From NCBI GenBank assembly GCA_035079385.1, contig JAVHKY010000003.1, forward strand, positions 13,247,501 through 13,311,500: a DNA stretch of 64,000 nucleotides, read 5' to 3'. The notes beneath the pieces are model-generated. The model was not told the DNA's origin, did no database searches, and saw only the letters and a program-made list of their open reading frames with translations. This document shows, piece by piece, positions 1 through 11,559 of the stretch (position 1 is the stretch's first letter; every line of letters starts with the position of its first letter). Both the position numbers and the translations under genes were made by a program. Source of the stretch: Aspidiotus rigidus (Eukaryota > Arthropoda > Insecta > Hemiptera > Diaspididae).

Positions 1-726
1 TTTTATTTTTTTTTTAAATATTTCTTCCTCTTTCTCTCTGACCTCCCCCTCCCCCCCCCCTCAGAGTGTGACCGGGTGGGACCTGCAGCGGAAAGCTCCA
101 ACAAGTACGCCGCGGTCTCGCACTGTGTACCTTGGAGGCGGAGAGGGTCTGAAAGTTATAATGCCAGTATTATGTTATTGTTTTCGTTTTGTTTTATTTT
201 ATTTATATTAATATATTTTTCTTTTTCCTTCTTTTTTCTCTCTCTTTTGGTTCTGGTCACCATGGTGTGCCCTGGTGGGACCTGCAGCGGGAAGCTTCGG
301 CAAGTACGCCGCGGTCCCACACTGTTGGCCTGGGTGGCCAGGCCAGTGACAGCCTATTGTTTGTTGTTGTTGTATTTTTTATTTTTTATTTATTTATTTA
401 TTTTTTTTTTGTAACATCCAGAAGTGTTTGTGTTTTATTTTATTTTATTTATTTATTAAATTTTTTTTTTTTTTTTTCTTTTTCTAATAATAATAATAAT
501 CCCACCCCTCTCGCTCAAAATGTAATTATATGAGCATGGGGTGGTGATTTATAATTTTGTCAAAGTATTTCATCTGTTTCGTTTCAATAAAGATTGTTTC
601 GATTATTACGCGGGGTGTACTCGCGAATTTCTGAATCACCCGCGGTGTAGAGATGTGCACGGACGCACGCTTGCACGGACGCACGGTAATTAATTTAATT
701 ATTTAATTATTTATTTATTTAATCAT

Positions 727-757
<31 letters not shown>

Positions 758-1010
758 TTATTAATTATTATTATTACGCGGGGTGTACTCGCAAATTTCT
801 GAATCACCCGCGGGGTAGAGATGTGCACGGACGCACGCTTGCACGGTAATTAATTATTTAATTATTTATTTATTTATTTAATTATTTATTTATTTAATTA
901 TATTAATTATTTAATTATTTATTTATTTATTTATTTAATTAATTATCTGATTATTTATTTATTTATTTAAATATTTAATTATTTAATTCAAAATCGGGGT
1001 CCGGCGAGAG
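1..1010. repeat. Low-complexity region with two pairs of short direct repeats
   Basis: T-rich tracts and ATTT/ATTA microsatellites fill this kilobase. Two GC-richer sequences are each present twice in direct orientation: about 62 bp at 65-126 and 264-325 (sharing gggacctgcagcgg and aagtacgccgcggtc), and about 70 bp at 608-678 and 776-846 (sharing acgcggggtgtactcgc and gatgtgcacggacgcacg). Open frames here are artefacts of composition. It looks like degenerate satellite or transposon-tail DNA. Confidence 0.7.
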
Positions 1011-1226
1011 AAAAGACATGGAACATGTCAAAAAAATTTCAAGGTAAAGTTACCACCAGACATTAAGCTTATCTACAATACCAGCGGTACTCACGGGTTA
1101 TTTTTGGTGGATCACCAACATTTTCTCCAGAAATTGTAAAAATATTATTATAGGGAACCTGATCTATGGGCGCTTATTTCATGATCTTTATTTATTTGTC
1201 TATGCCAAAACACAGCTTTTATGTAC

Positions 1227-1262
<36 letters not shown>

Positions 1263-3419
1263 TCCAAAAAGGAAGTATTTTTATCTGCTTGAATATATCT
1301 GGTCCCACTGATAATTACTTAGGTATTAGAAAAGTAAATGTTCACTGTTGAGAGAAAGGGTTAATTGGAAGCTGAGCGCTTTCGATCACAGACCATTATC
1401 ACAACAAATCAGAAACAGATGTAGGTACTCCTAGTTTTATTTATTATTTATTTATCTAAAGTATTCAATGTTTCGCCTAACGGTCTTGGAGACCAATTAT
1501 AGGAGTTTTAATAAAGGTTCTCTCTTCATGCGCCATCACTCTATCTTTCAGAGTCAACGATTAATAAGTGATCCATCCGATCCGAAGTGTTTCCAGAAAG
1601 TAGGTATCTATAACGATTTTACGGTGTAAATATGACCGAGAATTCACGATTTACACTTTTACTTTCTCAAGTAAACTTCCTGAAAATAGCGAGAAACTTG
1701 AAACATCTTTGTAGATTCTAGTTTTCCTTATACCTTCATGCTACCCCAACCCAAGTATAGATACAGCATAAATAATTAGACAAAAATTTTATAAATTTCT
1801 TTACATTTTTACCTCCGAGAAAAATAAAAAAAGAACAATTATTGTATAAGATATTTGCACTCTTTATTGTCCTACTAAAAATATATTGGTTCAGGATGAG
1901 TTAGATATCTATGCCAGTGAAAATAGACAATTTCATTCTCCAATTATTGACTTAAAGACTGTTCTTAACTCATATTCGTTTTCATTTATGTCGACTAGCG
2001 ATGTTTCTCGCAACAGTGATCTTACACATGAACGCCCATAATAAGTTAGCGAATGCGTTCACTGCACCGTATTCAATGTCAAGGAAGTAAACTAAACCTA
2101 TCAATTCTATACATAAGTACGCTTTTTAGCGTCGTTATGACTGACGCGTATACTTTGGAAACCCACTTTTCATTCTTTCAGTTCAGGAGAAAATAACTCA
2201 CATGTTTATTGACGCGAAGTTTACTGAAGAATGCCGAACCTTGTTCTTTGCATGCCAATTAGTTTTTGTAGAATGAACTTTGACCAAGAACGAAAGCTGC
2301 TTCAGTTCACGAAGTGCGGAAAAAATTCAGAAATAATCGATCATTTGATAATTGTTGGTAGCCGTGCGACCATCGATTACTTATTCGAGAAAATATCAAA
2401 CTCGAAATTTTTCAAGCTCCTTTCTCATTCTTGAGCGTGTTTCGACTATCAATATAGGTAATAGTTACGGTAATACCAATATTCTGACACCATACGTAAC
2501 CTTGAAATCTTATGAATTGATTTAATGTTTATTTTCCCGTTTTTCCGAAGAGTGAGTACGCAATATTTATGAAGGCATTATTTGAAAAATATCAAAATTA
2601 GTTGATCAAAATACCGGTAATCAGAATCAGTTCGATATTTTTGATGCCCAGCCAATATTTTGATCTCTACCTTAATTCCTGAGTAACCCGTGTCTGTAAC
2701 TTTTTAAAAAATTAAATAATGACTTAAATCGAACGTAGTACCCCTCTCCATTTTCCCTCTTGCGTTCAGATTTTTTACATTTCTGTTATTTTTTGATGTA
2801 TTCTATTCTATCCATTGATTTGTTAGTGTTTTATTGAAAGGTTCTAATAGTATCGGTATACATAGATCATAAAAGATTTCTGCTGTACAATGAACTCCTT
2901 CTACTATACGCATTTCTCTAGTCATACATGGTCATTAATTTCCTCCAGGTTCATTCAACCTCTTCTATTAAAATAATTTTTAATCTGATTACATTGAATG
3001 GATACAATATCGTAACAGAATGTTGAAAAATTAGCAATTGCATCTGGGCGAGTGAATATTGTGATACCATGAGTTTTGAACTAGTGTATTACAGCATACA
3101 CTCTCATCTCTTTTCTATTAAAACATTCAAAAAGGAACAACTTCCCCCAGCACATCTAATTTCTTATCACACTTTCCTCTTTTACAACTGACAACCACAC
3201 TTTAATATTTTTCTTTGATGAATACAAAATTAGAAGATCAAACTTTTTTTTTGTTTTCTTTTTTTATGGATAAAATTCAAACATCATCGCATATAGAAAT
3301 GAAAAATATTATTTCTACTGTCAGAGAGAAGAAAAAATCATTCGAAGTAAAAATAAAATGAAGTTGAAGAAAAAACACAGATTTATAACAAATTAATCTC
3401 GGTGAACTATTGGAAACTT
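1011..3419. other. Intergenic DNA, no gene recognised
   Basis: AT-rich sequence with a pure T run of about 29 bases near 1231-1259. I see no exon with convincing splice sites. The 67-codon open frame at 2231-2434 has no recognisable family and no splice context. The only notable signal is a Penelope-end-like motif at about 1370-1403, listed separately. Confidence 0.5.
1370..1403 (-). repeat. Hammerhead-like Penelope terminal motif, orphan copy
   Basis: On the minus strand this reads TGATAATGG, a short pairing segment ending in GATC, then GAAAGCGCTC. It closely resembles the motif near both ends of the Penelope-like element at 57726-60892. It is probably the stump of another, largely lost, Penelope-like copy. 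Assignment rests on this short similarity alone. Confidence 0.4.
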
Positions 3420-6400
3420 CTAAAATTTTATTTCTTTTATTCTTATTCTGCCAGGATAGAAAAATAAATCATCTGAGGAATTGAACAGCACCTCATTAGT
3501 GAATGGATTGAATGAATACACTTTCCGAATCACACTATAATTACTATCCACACGAACATATCTTAAACTTGGACAAGCTTCGAAAATAGGTTTTATAGAG
3601 GTTCCAGTGCCCAAATTGTGTTCCTGAAATCAAAGCAAATCAAATTAGGCCAACTAAAATATAAAATTGTTGATGATTCTAAACATTTTACGCACTTTGA
3701 GATCCAATTCTACGTGTAAATACTTCAATTTCTTCAAACATTTGCAAAATTCAACGGTTGTTTCCACGCTACACAGGCGTCTCGGCCATGGATAATCAAA
3801 TATTAAGCTTTCTAACATTGGGGTATTCGACGTAATACTCAGTATCTATGGAAGTGAAATAATTTTTCAATTAAAATTACGGGTTAGCCATTCTACGGCC
3901 CTTTACAGCTAAGAGAGATTTATATGAAATACAGGGAGAAAAAATTTATGTAGGTACGTTACAGGAAAAACTCTCCAAAGGTATGTTTACTTCGAGGAAG
4001 ATAGTATGTGCTTATAAAAACATTATTTTCATTATAATAATTATACAAAAATTAAAGTATGGTTTCCTCTAGTCTTAGATGAAATTTCATCATTTCTCTA
4101 AAATTTTTTCACTCCACAGTTCTTGAATGCAGCGATGCACTAAAAGTCTAAATCTTATACAAAAATAAGAAATTTGGTACAGCCAAAAAATAGTCTTCAA
4201 ATACTGTATCAAAAATAGCAAAGGGAAAACACTCGGAAAGAATGACAAGATCAGACCCCATATTATACTCACATCAGCGGACGATAGATCTGTGCTCAAA
4301 TGTAAGTGTTTCAAAGGTAAAAACTGAAGTTCACGCGCGAACTCAACAATATTAAATTTCTTTTTAGTAAATCGTTTTAATTCAAGATGTTTCAACTCTG
4401 GAAAATGAAAATTATGAGAGAAAAATTCACGTGACCCATAACTTTTCATATTGAAATATTCATACTTCGAAGACGTCTCATGGGATATTGGCCCGTGAAT
4501 CCGTCAGTTGTACACTTATTCATGAAATCGAGGACAAGAGTTTCCAAATTCGTCTATCATGGAAGAGAGAAAGAAAGAGAAAAAAAAGAATAAATAATAA
4601 TAATACAAATAATCGGTATGTTACGCAACAAAAATGATGAGAATTACCATATTTTTGAATATTTCGAGTAGAATAGCGTCAGAAATATTATGATTATTTA
4701 GAAACAAACACCTCACTTGTGCACTATATTTCAATAAATAAAATAGATCGGGTTCTTCGATATTCCGGATATTCCTTTTTAGGCTAAGAATATTTAAAGC
4801 CAAATCTCTGGGAGGCATGGCCGACATCTCAAAGCTCATAGTACCGACAGTACTTAGACACTGCAAATTTGAAATCAAGGCGAAAAATCGTGCGCTTTCC
4901 TCACCATTTAACTTTATGATTTGCGAAGATACAAAGCGAAAATTGCGCAACTTTGAACAATTTTCTAGTATGTGGAATATTAATTTCTTGGTCAATTCCT
5001 CGTCTCGAAAAGAGCTCAGTCTTAAGATAATTGTCTTCAATTCTTTTTGAACAGTAAAAAAATGAAACATTCTGGACTCGTTGATAGAATCAGTGAGTGT
5101 TATTTGAATTTTCGTTAATCTGAAAAAAGTAAATTAAATTAGAATGTGTAAGGCGCAAAACAAAGGGTACTAATTACAACAGCAGTTCACCTCGTTTCCC
5201 ATACTGGTATCACGGGCTTCGTTTGCCAACAATCATCCGACAGCTTGCTGCTGTACGCGAGACTTTCGAGTTGCGTAGGTGAATGCAGAATGATTGAATC
5301 ATTTGAAGATTTTATTTTCGGAGTAACATAGTTACGGACACAAAAATGTTTTATATGAGGAAATATTAGAAAAATTTTCTTCGTAGTATCGGAACTAATG
5401 GAGCTATTGGGAAGCTTACAAGATGTTGAAAAAGTATGCACTCGAGTTCGTTCAATACTTTGGTTGATAAAAAAGTCTAACAAATTGGAACTCGTGTCCT
5501 CTTCCCACGATTTCCACATTTTAATACTTGTTAGATTTTCGCAGTGTAAAATAATGTCTCTCAGTGTTTTATCTTGTAACCTACTCGTCCAGTAGATACT
5601 GACTTCATTCACTTTATGACCAGCTATTTTCCAAGCATCAGTTGGAATGTCATTGATGTGTTCATTGTGGAACTCAAGATTCATACGAATAAAACTAGAC
5701 TCTAGAAGAACATTGGTGATGTCAGAAACACTACAATGAGCTCGAAAAACGAGTTTTTCTTTCTTGGTGATGACAGTACTCGTACAGTTCTGGTTCCATA
5801 ATTTACACACAAGTCTCACATTTTTACGGTCATCCAATGGGAGATACAGGAATATCAATTCAAGAATCTGTTGCAGTTAAAGCGAGCACAAAAAAAATTC
5901 ATCAATATCATTATTACTTGAGCGAATATACTTAAATAAAATTACCATCACCTCGGCGGCAATGAAGCAGTTTGGGGCACGATCAACAGCAGACGTGGAA
6001 AGTTCACGTTCATCGAAAACTCGTTTGATTCGCTGCTTTATACTCTGTAGAGTATAAATACGTGATGATAAAATTTCCGAAATAGTTGGTGCAGCATCAA
6101 CACGTGGATACAAAATTTCCGAAAACGTCGGTGCACACATAAAAATACTGATGAAGAACACATTACGATAACGATATTAGTGAGGAAAATCGCCCCATTC
6201 GCACACTGTTCCGCATTCTCGAAACGTAATACTTACCGTCTTTTTTTTTCGTTACATCTGATATATTTGCCGTTAGTTGGAAATGATTTTTCTAACTTCA
6301 TTGTAGCTGCTTTTCCAATGATAGTCTTGCCAGGACGCCTACGATTCCGTCTAAGAGGATTATTTCGTATAGAAGACCTGTAATAATTATAATTTGAATG

Positions 6401-6545
6401 AGCAGTGAACACGTGCTGAACAATTAGTCTGAACATTTAGATTGATTTACTCACATTTCTAGAAAGGACGATAATGAAAGTTCGAAAGCAGAATATTCGA
6501 ATTTTTTATCATTGTTCAATGACTCCGATCCATTGTTACCAAAGC
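3420..6545 (-). CDS. F-box and leucine-rich-repeat protein (nine-exon model)
   Basis: Exons on the minus strand: about 6545-6455 (5' end uncertain), 6377-6237, 6147-5952, 5867-5191, 5119-4648, 4553-4466, 4397-4273, 3845-3696, 3623-3420. All joins use GT/AG and keep phase, giving roughly 700 residues. The F-box is built across the 5952/5867 junction (IAAEILELIFLYLPLDDRK, then RLVCKLWNQ). Downstream lie irregular leucine-rich repeats, for example LTKIQITLTDSIN, NLETLVLDFMN, LRKLKHLELKRF and LKKLKYLHVEL. F-box proteins of this class normally bind Skp1 in a Cul1 ubiquitin ligase, and the LRRs choose the substrate. That role is inferred from the family; the substrate is unknown. The N-terminal exon pair is basic (LRRNRRRPGK). 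I did not find the start codon, which may lie in a further upstream exon. No frameshift or internal stop is needed, so the gene looks intact. Confidence 0.8.
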
Positions 6546-6549
6546 TCGG

Positions 6550-8690
6550 TTATCAGTATCTTATTCAGCAGTTGAGAAAGAGAAGGATTAAAAAAAAAAC
6601 TTCCTATGAAGACGTTATGATTAGAACTACCATTACGAATAAAATAGTAAGAGAACACCAGGAGAACACAGCAACAGCATGAAAAAAAAATCACCCAGCC
6701 GGGACCCAACTCAAGGTGTTTGAAAAGGCTCATCAGCTGTTGGTAAACAATAATGAGACGTGTTTTTTTATTTTTTGCTTCTACACTACTGATAAAAACA
6801 TCATCCCGCATAATTCCATTCCGTACCTATTTCGACCGATGTTTCAGTTTCAACGGTTTCAACGTTTCACACCCTATGTATGAAATTTCTTTCTTTCTTC
6901 ATCAGTGTGGTCGTCTTATGCGTTGAATTTCCATTCTTTTTCTATCAGTGCGGTCCTGGTGCGGTCATGTTATGCTTATTAAAATTTTGTTAATAATGTA
7001 AACATTTTCTTTTTCGTAATATTATTATTCTTTTTTTATCAGCTGCTAATTTCTCGTCGTTCATTGTAAGTAACTTATTTCAATAATTCAATTAACCGAA
7101 CAATTCTTATAAGCGAAAATGGTAAAAAAAAACTACACTTTTTTCTCAATAATATTGAATCAAACCAATAGCCCTCGTGCAGCTCTAGTGCTCGTAAAAA
7201 TAAAAAAAAAATGATTGAGATTACAAAATAATATGTTGATTTACCTCAACTAAAAGTAGTAATCAATCTTTTTTACCTAAATTTTTTTTTTTTTCATTTG
7301 TTTTTGGTACCTACTTGTTAAGCTGATGTTTCTTATTTTTGGTTATTTTTTATCAGTTTAGGTCAATTTCGGTCGTGATTGGTCATTTTTAGGTCGTTAT
7401 TTTCTCAATTTCGGCCATTAGTTGGTTGTCTTTCAACGTTTCACGTCGATTTTTGTGGAAATCTCAATTAGATTAAACGGGCTTATAATTACAATGAGCG
7501 GTAAATTTTACACCGTAAAGGATAAATCCGTTCCGTTCTAGCCGAATTCAATTCAATTATCCGGATTATTCTACTAAGAGGGATTCCAATAAGCGGAGTT
7601 TACTGTATTTCCAAATTGTCTGCTAAAAAATTTTACAAAATTTTGCAATGATTTTGTTCTCAAACAAAGGTGAATATTCGGAATACGAGTAGCCTATCGA
7701 GAATCTCGAAGTTAATGATGAGTGAGAATGAATGAACACGGTATTTTCTATTCGCTCGTCTTTCTTGTAAAATTCAAACGGAATGCCACATAAAAGAATT
7801 TTTAAATTATGACGATCTCGTGATATTTGTACAAAATTATCGAAGGTGATCTCATAGTGATGTTTGTTTCTAATTTTCAATATCAAATCGATCGGTGGCA
7901 CATGCTTCACTGAGTTCATTTATTAAAAGTGATCGTGAAATAGCTGAAAGGAAAAAAAAATCATTCTCCTTGAGGTAGCACTCCGAGCAAATTGGTAACG
8001 AGACTAATACAATTAAATACAATGACAAAGACTTAGTTTAAAATGCTGGTATACTGTTATTGATACTAATTTTCCACAAGATGCAGCAATGAACACTTTG
8101 TTAACAAACTCAATTTTTTGTACAATTATGAACACTCACCTGTTGTGTTATCATTGCATCTCTACTATCCGTACATCAAACCAGCGGAGGATGCAAGTAC
8201 ACATACCTTATGAAAATAAATTTTATAAAATATTATAAAATCTAAATAAATGTCGACCATGGCTGCACTGTGCCAGAAACGTTTCCACAAGGTTTCATAA
8301 ATTTCATTGTTATGAAACTCGCGAAACTGAAACTCGGTCGAAATAGGTACGGAATGGAATTATGCCATCAGCCCACATTACCTTCGGACGGGAAGCACAG
8401 CTGGCGTCGCGCACAATTTTTGCATTTTTGTAAGTCTTTCAAAAATATTTTCATGTAGGAGAAACTTTTATGCTCTTTAATTTTGTTCCTAACGAGTATA
8501 CGCCTAAATTCATTATTTTTGGAGAAATTGAAGAAAAACCAAAGAATCTGAATATGAGTCACAAACTCATGATCACCGTTTGCTTATCAGTACTTTCTAC
8601 GTCTTTTACACGGGCGACGCTAGCGAATCTATACTCCGTTCACGTTAAGAAAGGGCTCGGGATCGTAAAAAAGTAGTACCTTGAGCAGAG
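6550..8690. other. Intergenic DNA upstream of the F-box gene
   Basis: No gene is supported. About 40 bp containing CGGTCGAAATAGGTACGG occurs on the minus strand at about 6805-6850 and again on the plus strand at about 8322-8365, an inverted dispersed repeat. An open frame at 7919-7623 (-) follows a polypyrimidine tract and CAG near 7956 and could be a stray exon (starts MNSVKHVPPIDLILKIR). It has no family I recognise and no partner exons that I could join. Confidence 0.4.
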
Positions 8691-8890
8691 TATTGCAGCC
8701 GAAAAATTCGGCTTCGGCTTACGGCTGAAGCTGACGACCTTCAAAAATTTGGATTCGGCTTACGGCTTATGGCTGATCAGAAAAATTCGGCTGGCTTTCG
8801 GCTGACTTATGGCTGGCTGATCACTGATTTTTTGGCGGGATTTCAGCTGATTTTCGGCTGATTTTTGGCTGGCTGATGATTTTGTTGTCG
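8690..8890. repeat. CGGCT-rich degenerate short repeat
   Basis: Successive variants of ttcggcttacggctga and tttttggctggctga are packed into about 200 bp. The segment begins near cagagtattgcagcc and ends near ttgcaaccaggga, whose reverse complement is weakly similar (tccctggttgcaa). It may therefore be a decayed miniature inverted-repeat element, but a simple low-complexity tract is as likely. Confidence 0.35.
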
Positions 8891-9339
8891 GTTTGTTGCA
8901 ACCAGGGAATGAAAAACGTAACAAAAATATGAATCTGTGTTCTGTGGATTGAGTGACAAACTGACAAACGAGGCAGAAAGCCGAAAACATGGTAAGCCAG
9001 ACTGCTTCTGAGGGAAGCGTGTATGTTTGAGGTTTGAGCATCAAAATTTTCGAGATCAATTCATTGAATTCAATTCACATATGAAAAAATGAGTTTGGAA
9101 TTGGAAGTGGCACAAGTTATTCTTTCTCCCGATCAATATGATTTTAATCTGGTTGTCGATTCTTTATGACGACCCATTTTGAAAATCGCTGGGGCCCGGG
9201 AATACACACAACACAAGCACGCAACAGACGAGAGGATGTGCGAAGTACTAATCGAAAGTCTCCTCGTGCCTTATCAATTCGTTTCGTTCGCCGTATGTCA
9301 TACTCGGAGTAAGAGGCGAGTAAGAGTGATGCCGCAGGA

Positions 9340-9725
9340 CTTTGAAATATTTTCGTACTTCTTGGACTTGGAAATATTTTCAACTATTGGACTTGGAATT
9401 ATTTTCCAATGGGGGGAGGGGGGACTTCGAAGTATTTTCATAAATGGACATGTAAAATTTTTCAAGTGTTGGACTTGGAATTATTTTCCAATTGTTGGAC
9501 TTGAAAATATTTTCATACTTCTTGTTTCTAAGTCCAAGAATTGAAAATGAAAAATTTCACACATATATGAAAATATTTCAAAGTCCCACAATTTGAAAAT
9601 AATTTCAAGTTCGACAGTTGAAAATAATTCTAAGTCCCATAATTTGAAAATATTTCAAAATCCAACAATTGGAAAATGATTCCAAGTCCAGCAGTTGAAA
9701 ATATTTCAAAGTCCCATAATTTGAA
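9340..9725. repeat. Degenerate short-unit repeat forming a hairpin
   Basis: From 9340 to 9535 the unit is a variant of ggacttggaaatattttca. From 9540 to 9725 its reverse complement (tgaaaatatttcaaagtcc) repeats instead, so the block is a foldback of two roughly 190-bp arms. It adjoins the 45-bp minisatellite and shares its ggacttggaaa core, which suggests common descent. Confidence 0.6.
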
Positions 9726-9730
9726 AAAAT

Positions 9731-11338
9731 GACGGCTTCCTTAACGAAGTTAAACGAGGAACGCAGGGAACCTGTTTTATGATTCGAATGAGATTTGGTA
9801 TTGAAAATTCAAGGAAGCCTAGATTTGGAGAAAGGTAGTAAAAAGAAGGCCTAGACCAACTCCAAATTTTTCTAAGTCCCCCTCCTATCATATATGGCTC
9901 GAGAGTCGAAATTTTTTCTAAGTCCCCCTTCTATCATATAGCTCGAAAGTCGAAATTTTTCTAAGTCCTTCTCCTATCATATATGGCTCGAGAGTCGAAA
10001 TTTTTCTAAGTCCCCCTTCTATCATATATGGCTCGAGAGTCGAAATTTTTCTAAGTCCCCCTTCTATCATATATGGCTCGAGAGTCGAAATTTTTCCAAG
10101 TCCCCCTCCTATCATATATAGCTCGAGAGTCGAAATTTCAACAGGGAACCTGTTTTATGGGGGGCTATTTGAGAAATCTGCCGTCCGCCGTCCGCCGTGC
10201 GCCGTCCAGCGAAAAACTTGGAAAAATTTCGACCCTCGAGCCATATATGATAGGAGAGGGACTTGGAAAAATTTCGACTCTCGAGCTATATATGATAGGA
10301 GGGGGACTTAGAAAAAATTTCGACTCTCGAGCTATAGATGATAGGAGGGGAACTTGGAAAAAATTTCGACTCTCGAGCTATATATGATAGGAGGGGGACT
10401 TGGAAAAATTTCGACTCTCGAGCTATATATGATAGAAGAGGGACTTAGAAAAATTTCGACTCTCGAGCTATATATGATAGAAGAGGGACTTGGAAAAATT
10501 TCGACTCTCGAGCCATATATGATAGGAGAGGGACTTGGAAAAATTTCGACTCTCGAGCTATATATGATAGGAGGGGGACTTAGAAAAAATTTCGACTCTC
10601 GAGCTATAGATGATAGGAGGGGAACTTAGAAAAAATTTCGACTCTCGAGCTATATATGATAGGAGGGGGACTTGGAAAAATTTCGACTCTCGAGCTATAT
10701 ATGATAGAAGAGGGACTTAGAAAAATTTCGACTCTCGAGCTATATATGATAGAAGAGGGACTTGGAAAAATTTCGACTCTCGAGCCATATATGATAGGAG
10801 AGGGACTTAGAAAAATTTCGACTCTCGAGCTATAGATGATAGGAGGGGAACTTAGAAAAAATTTCGACTCTCGAGCTATATATGATAGGAGGGGGACTTG
10901 GAAAAATTTCGACTCTCGAGCTATATATGATAGAAGAGGGACTTAGAAAAATTTCGACTCTCGAGCCATATATGATAGAAGGGGGACTTAGAAAAATTTC
11001 GACTCTCGAGCTATATATGATAGAAGAGGGACTTAGAAAAATTTCGACTCTCGAGCCATATATGATAGAAGGGGGACTTAGAAAAATTTCGACTCTCGAG
11101 CTATATATGATAGAAGAGGGACTTGGAAAAATTTCGACTCTCGAGCCATATATGATAGGAGAGGGACTTAGAAAAATTTCGACTCTCGAGCTATATATGA
11201 TAGAAGGGGGACTTGGAAAAATTTCGACTGTCGAGCTATATATGATCTAGGCTTCCTTGAATTTTCAATACCAAATCTCATTCGAATCATAAAACAGGTT
11301 CCCTGCGTTCCTCGTTTAACTTCGTTAAGGAAGCCGTA
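9731..11338. repeat. Inverted 94-bp flanks around a minisatellite block
   Basis: The segment at 9731-9825 (gacggcttccttaacg ... gaagcctagat) returns as its reverse complement at 11245-11338 with almost no differences. The two copies enclose most of the 45-bp minisatellite. Related wording (gtccttaacgaag, cctgttt) occurs inside a Piwi intron near 26930, so the flank belongs to a dispersed repeat family. Confidence 0.75.
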
Positions 11339-11552
11339 ATTTTTCCAAGTCCCCCTTCTATCATATATAGCTCGAAAGTCGAAATTTTTCTAAGTCCTTC
11401 TCCTATCATATATGGCTCGAGAGTCGAAATTTTTCTAAGTCTTCCTCCTATCATATATGGCTCGAGAGTCGAAATTTTTCCAAGTCCCCCTTCTATCATA
11501 TATAGCTCGAAAGTCGAAATTTTTCTAAGTCCTTCTCGTATCATATATCGTC
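9858..11552. repeat. 45-46-bp minisatellite in three blocks of alternating orientation
   Basis: The unit is about 45 bp with core gacttggaaaaatttcga, then ctctcgagctatatatgat. Six or so units run on the minus strand at 9858-10135, about 23 units on the plus strand at 10205-11245, and four or five on the minus strand at 11340-11552. Units differ by a few bases (ctatatatg or ccatatatg; four, five or six A). Because 45 is a multiple of three, several frames stay open and predict repeats such as MIEEGLRKISTLELY. I regard these as non-coding by-products. Decayed relatives continue to about 12200 and recur at 27400-27720. Confidence 0.85.
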
Positions 11553-11559
11553 CCGTCGA

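Noticed and set aside
76..533. Two 112-114-codon open frames
   Set aside because: They are hydrophobic poly-F/L/I products of T-rich low-complexity DNA.
4441..4500. Apparent frameshift in the F-box/LRR gene
   Set aside because: It is resolved by an intron from 4465 to 4398 (donor GTATGAATA, acceptor TTTTCCAG) that restores the frame as LRKLKHLELK.
10073..11250. Long open frames predicting repeated MIEEGLRKISTLELY-type peptides
   Set aside because: They follow from a 45-bp tandem unit (a multiple of three) lacking stops. No start context, splice sites or domain support them, and the same repeats are open on the other strand where orientation flips.
9858..11552. Possible CRISPR array
   Set aside because: The genome is eukaryotic, and the units are contiguous tandem repeats with no unique spacers.
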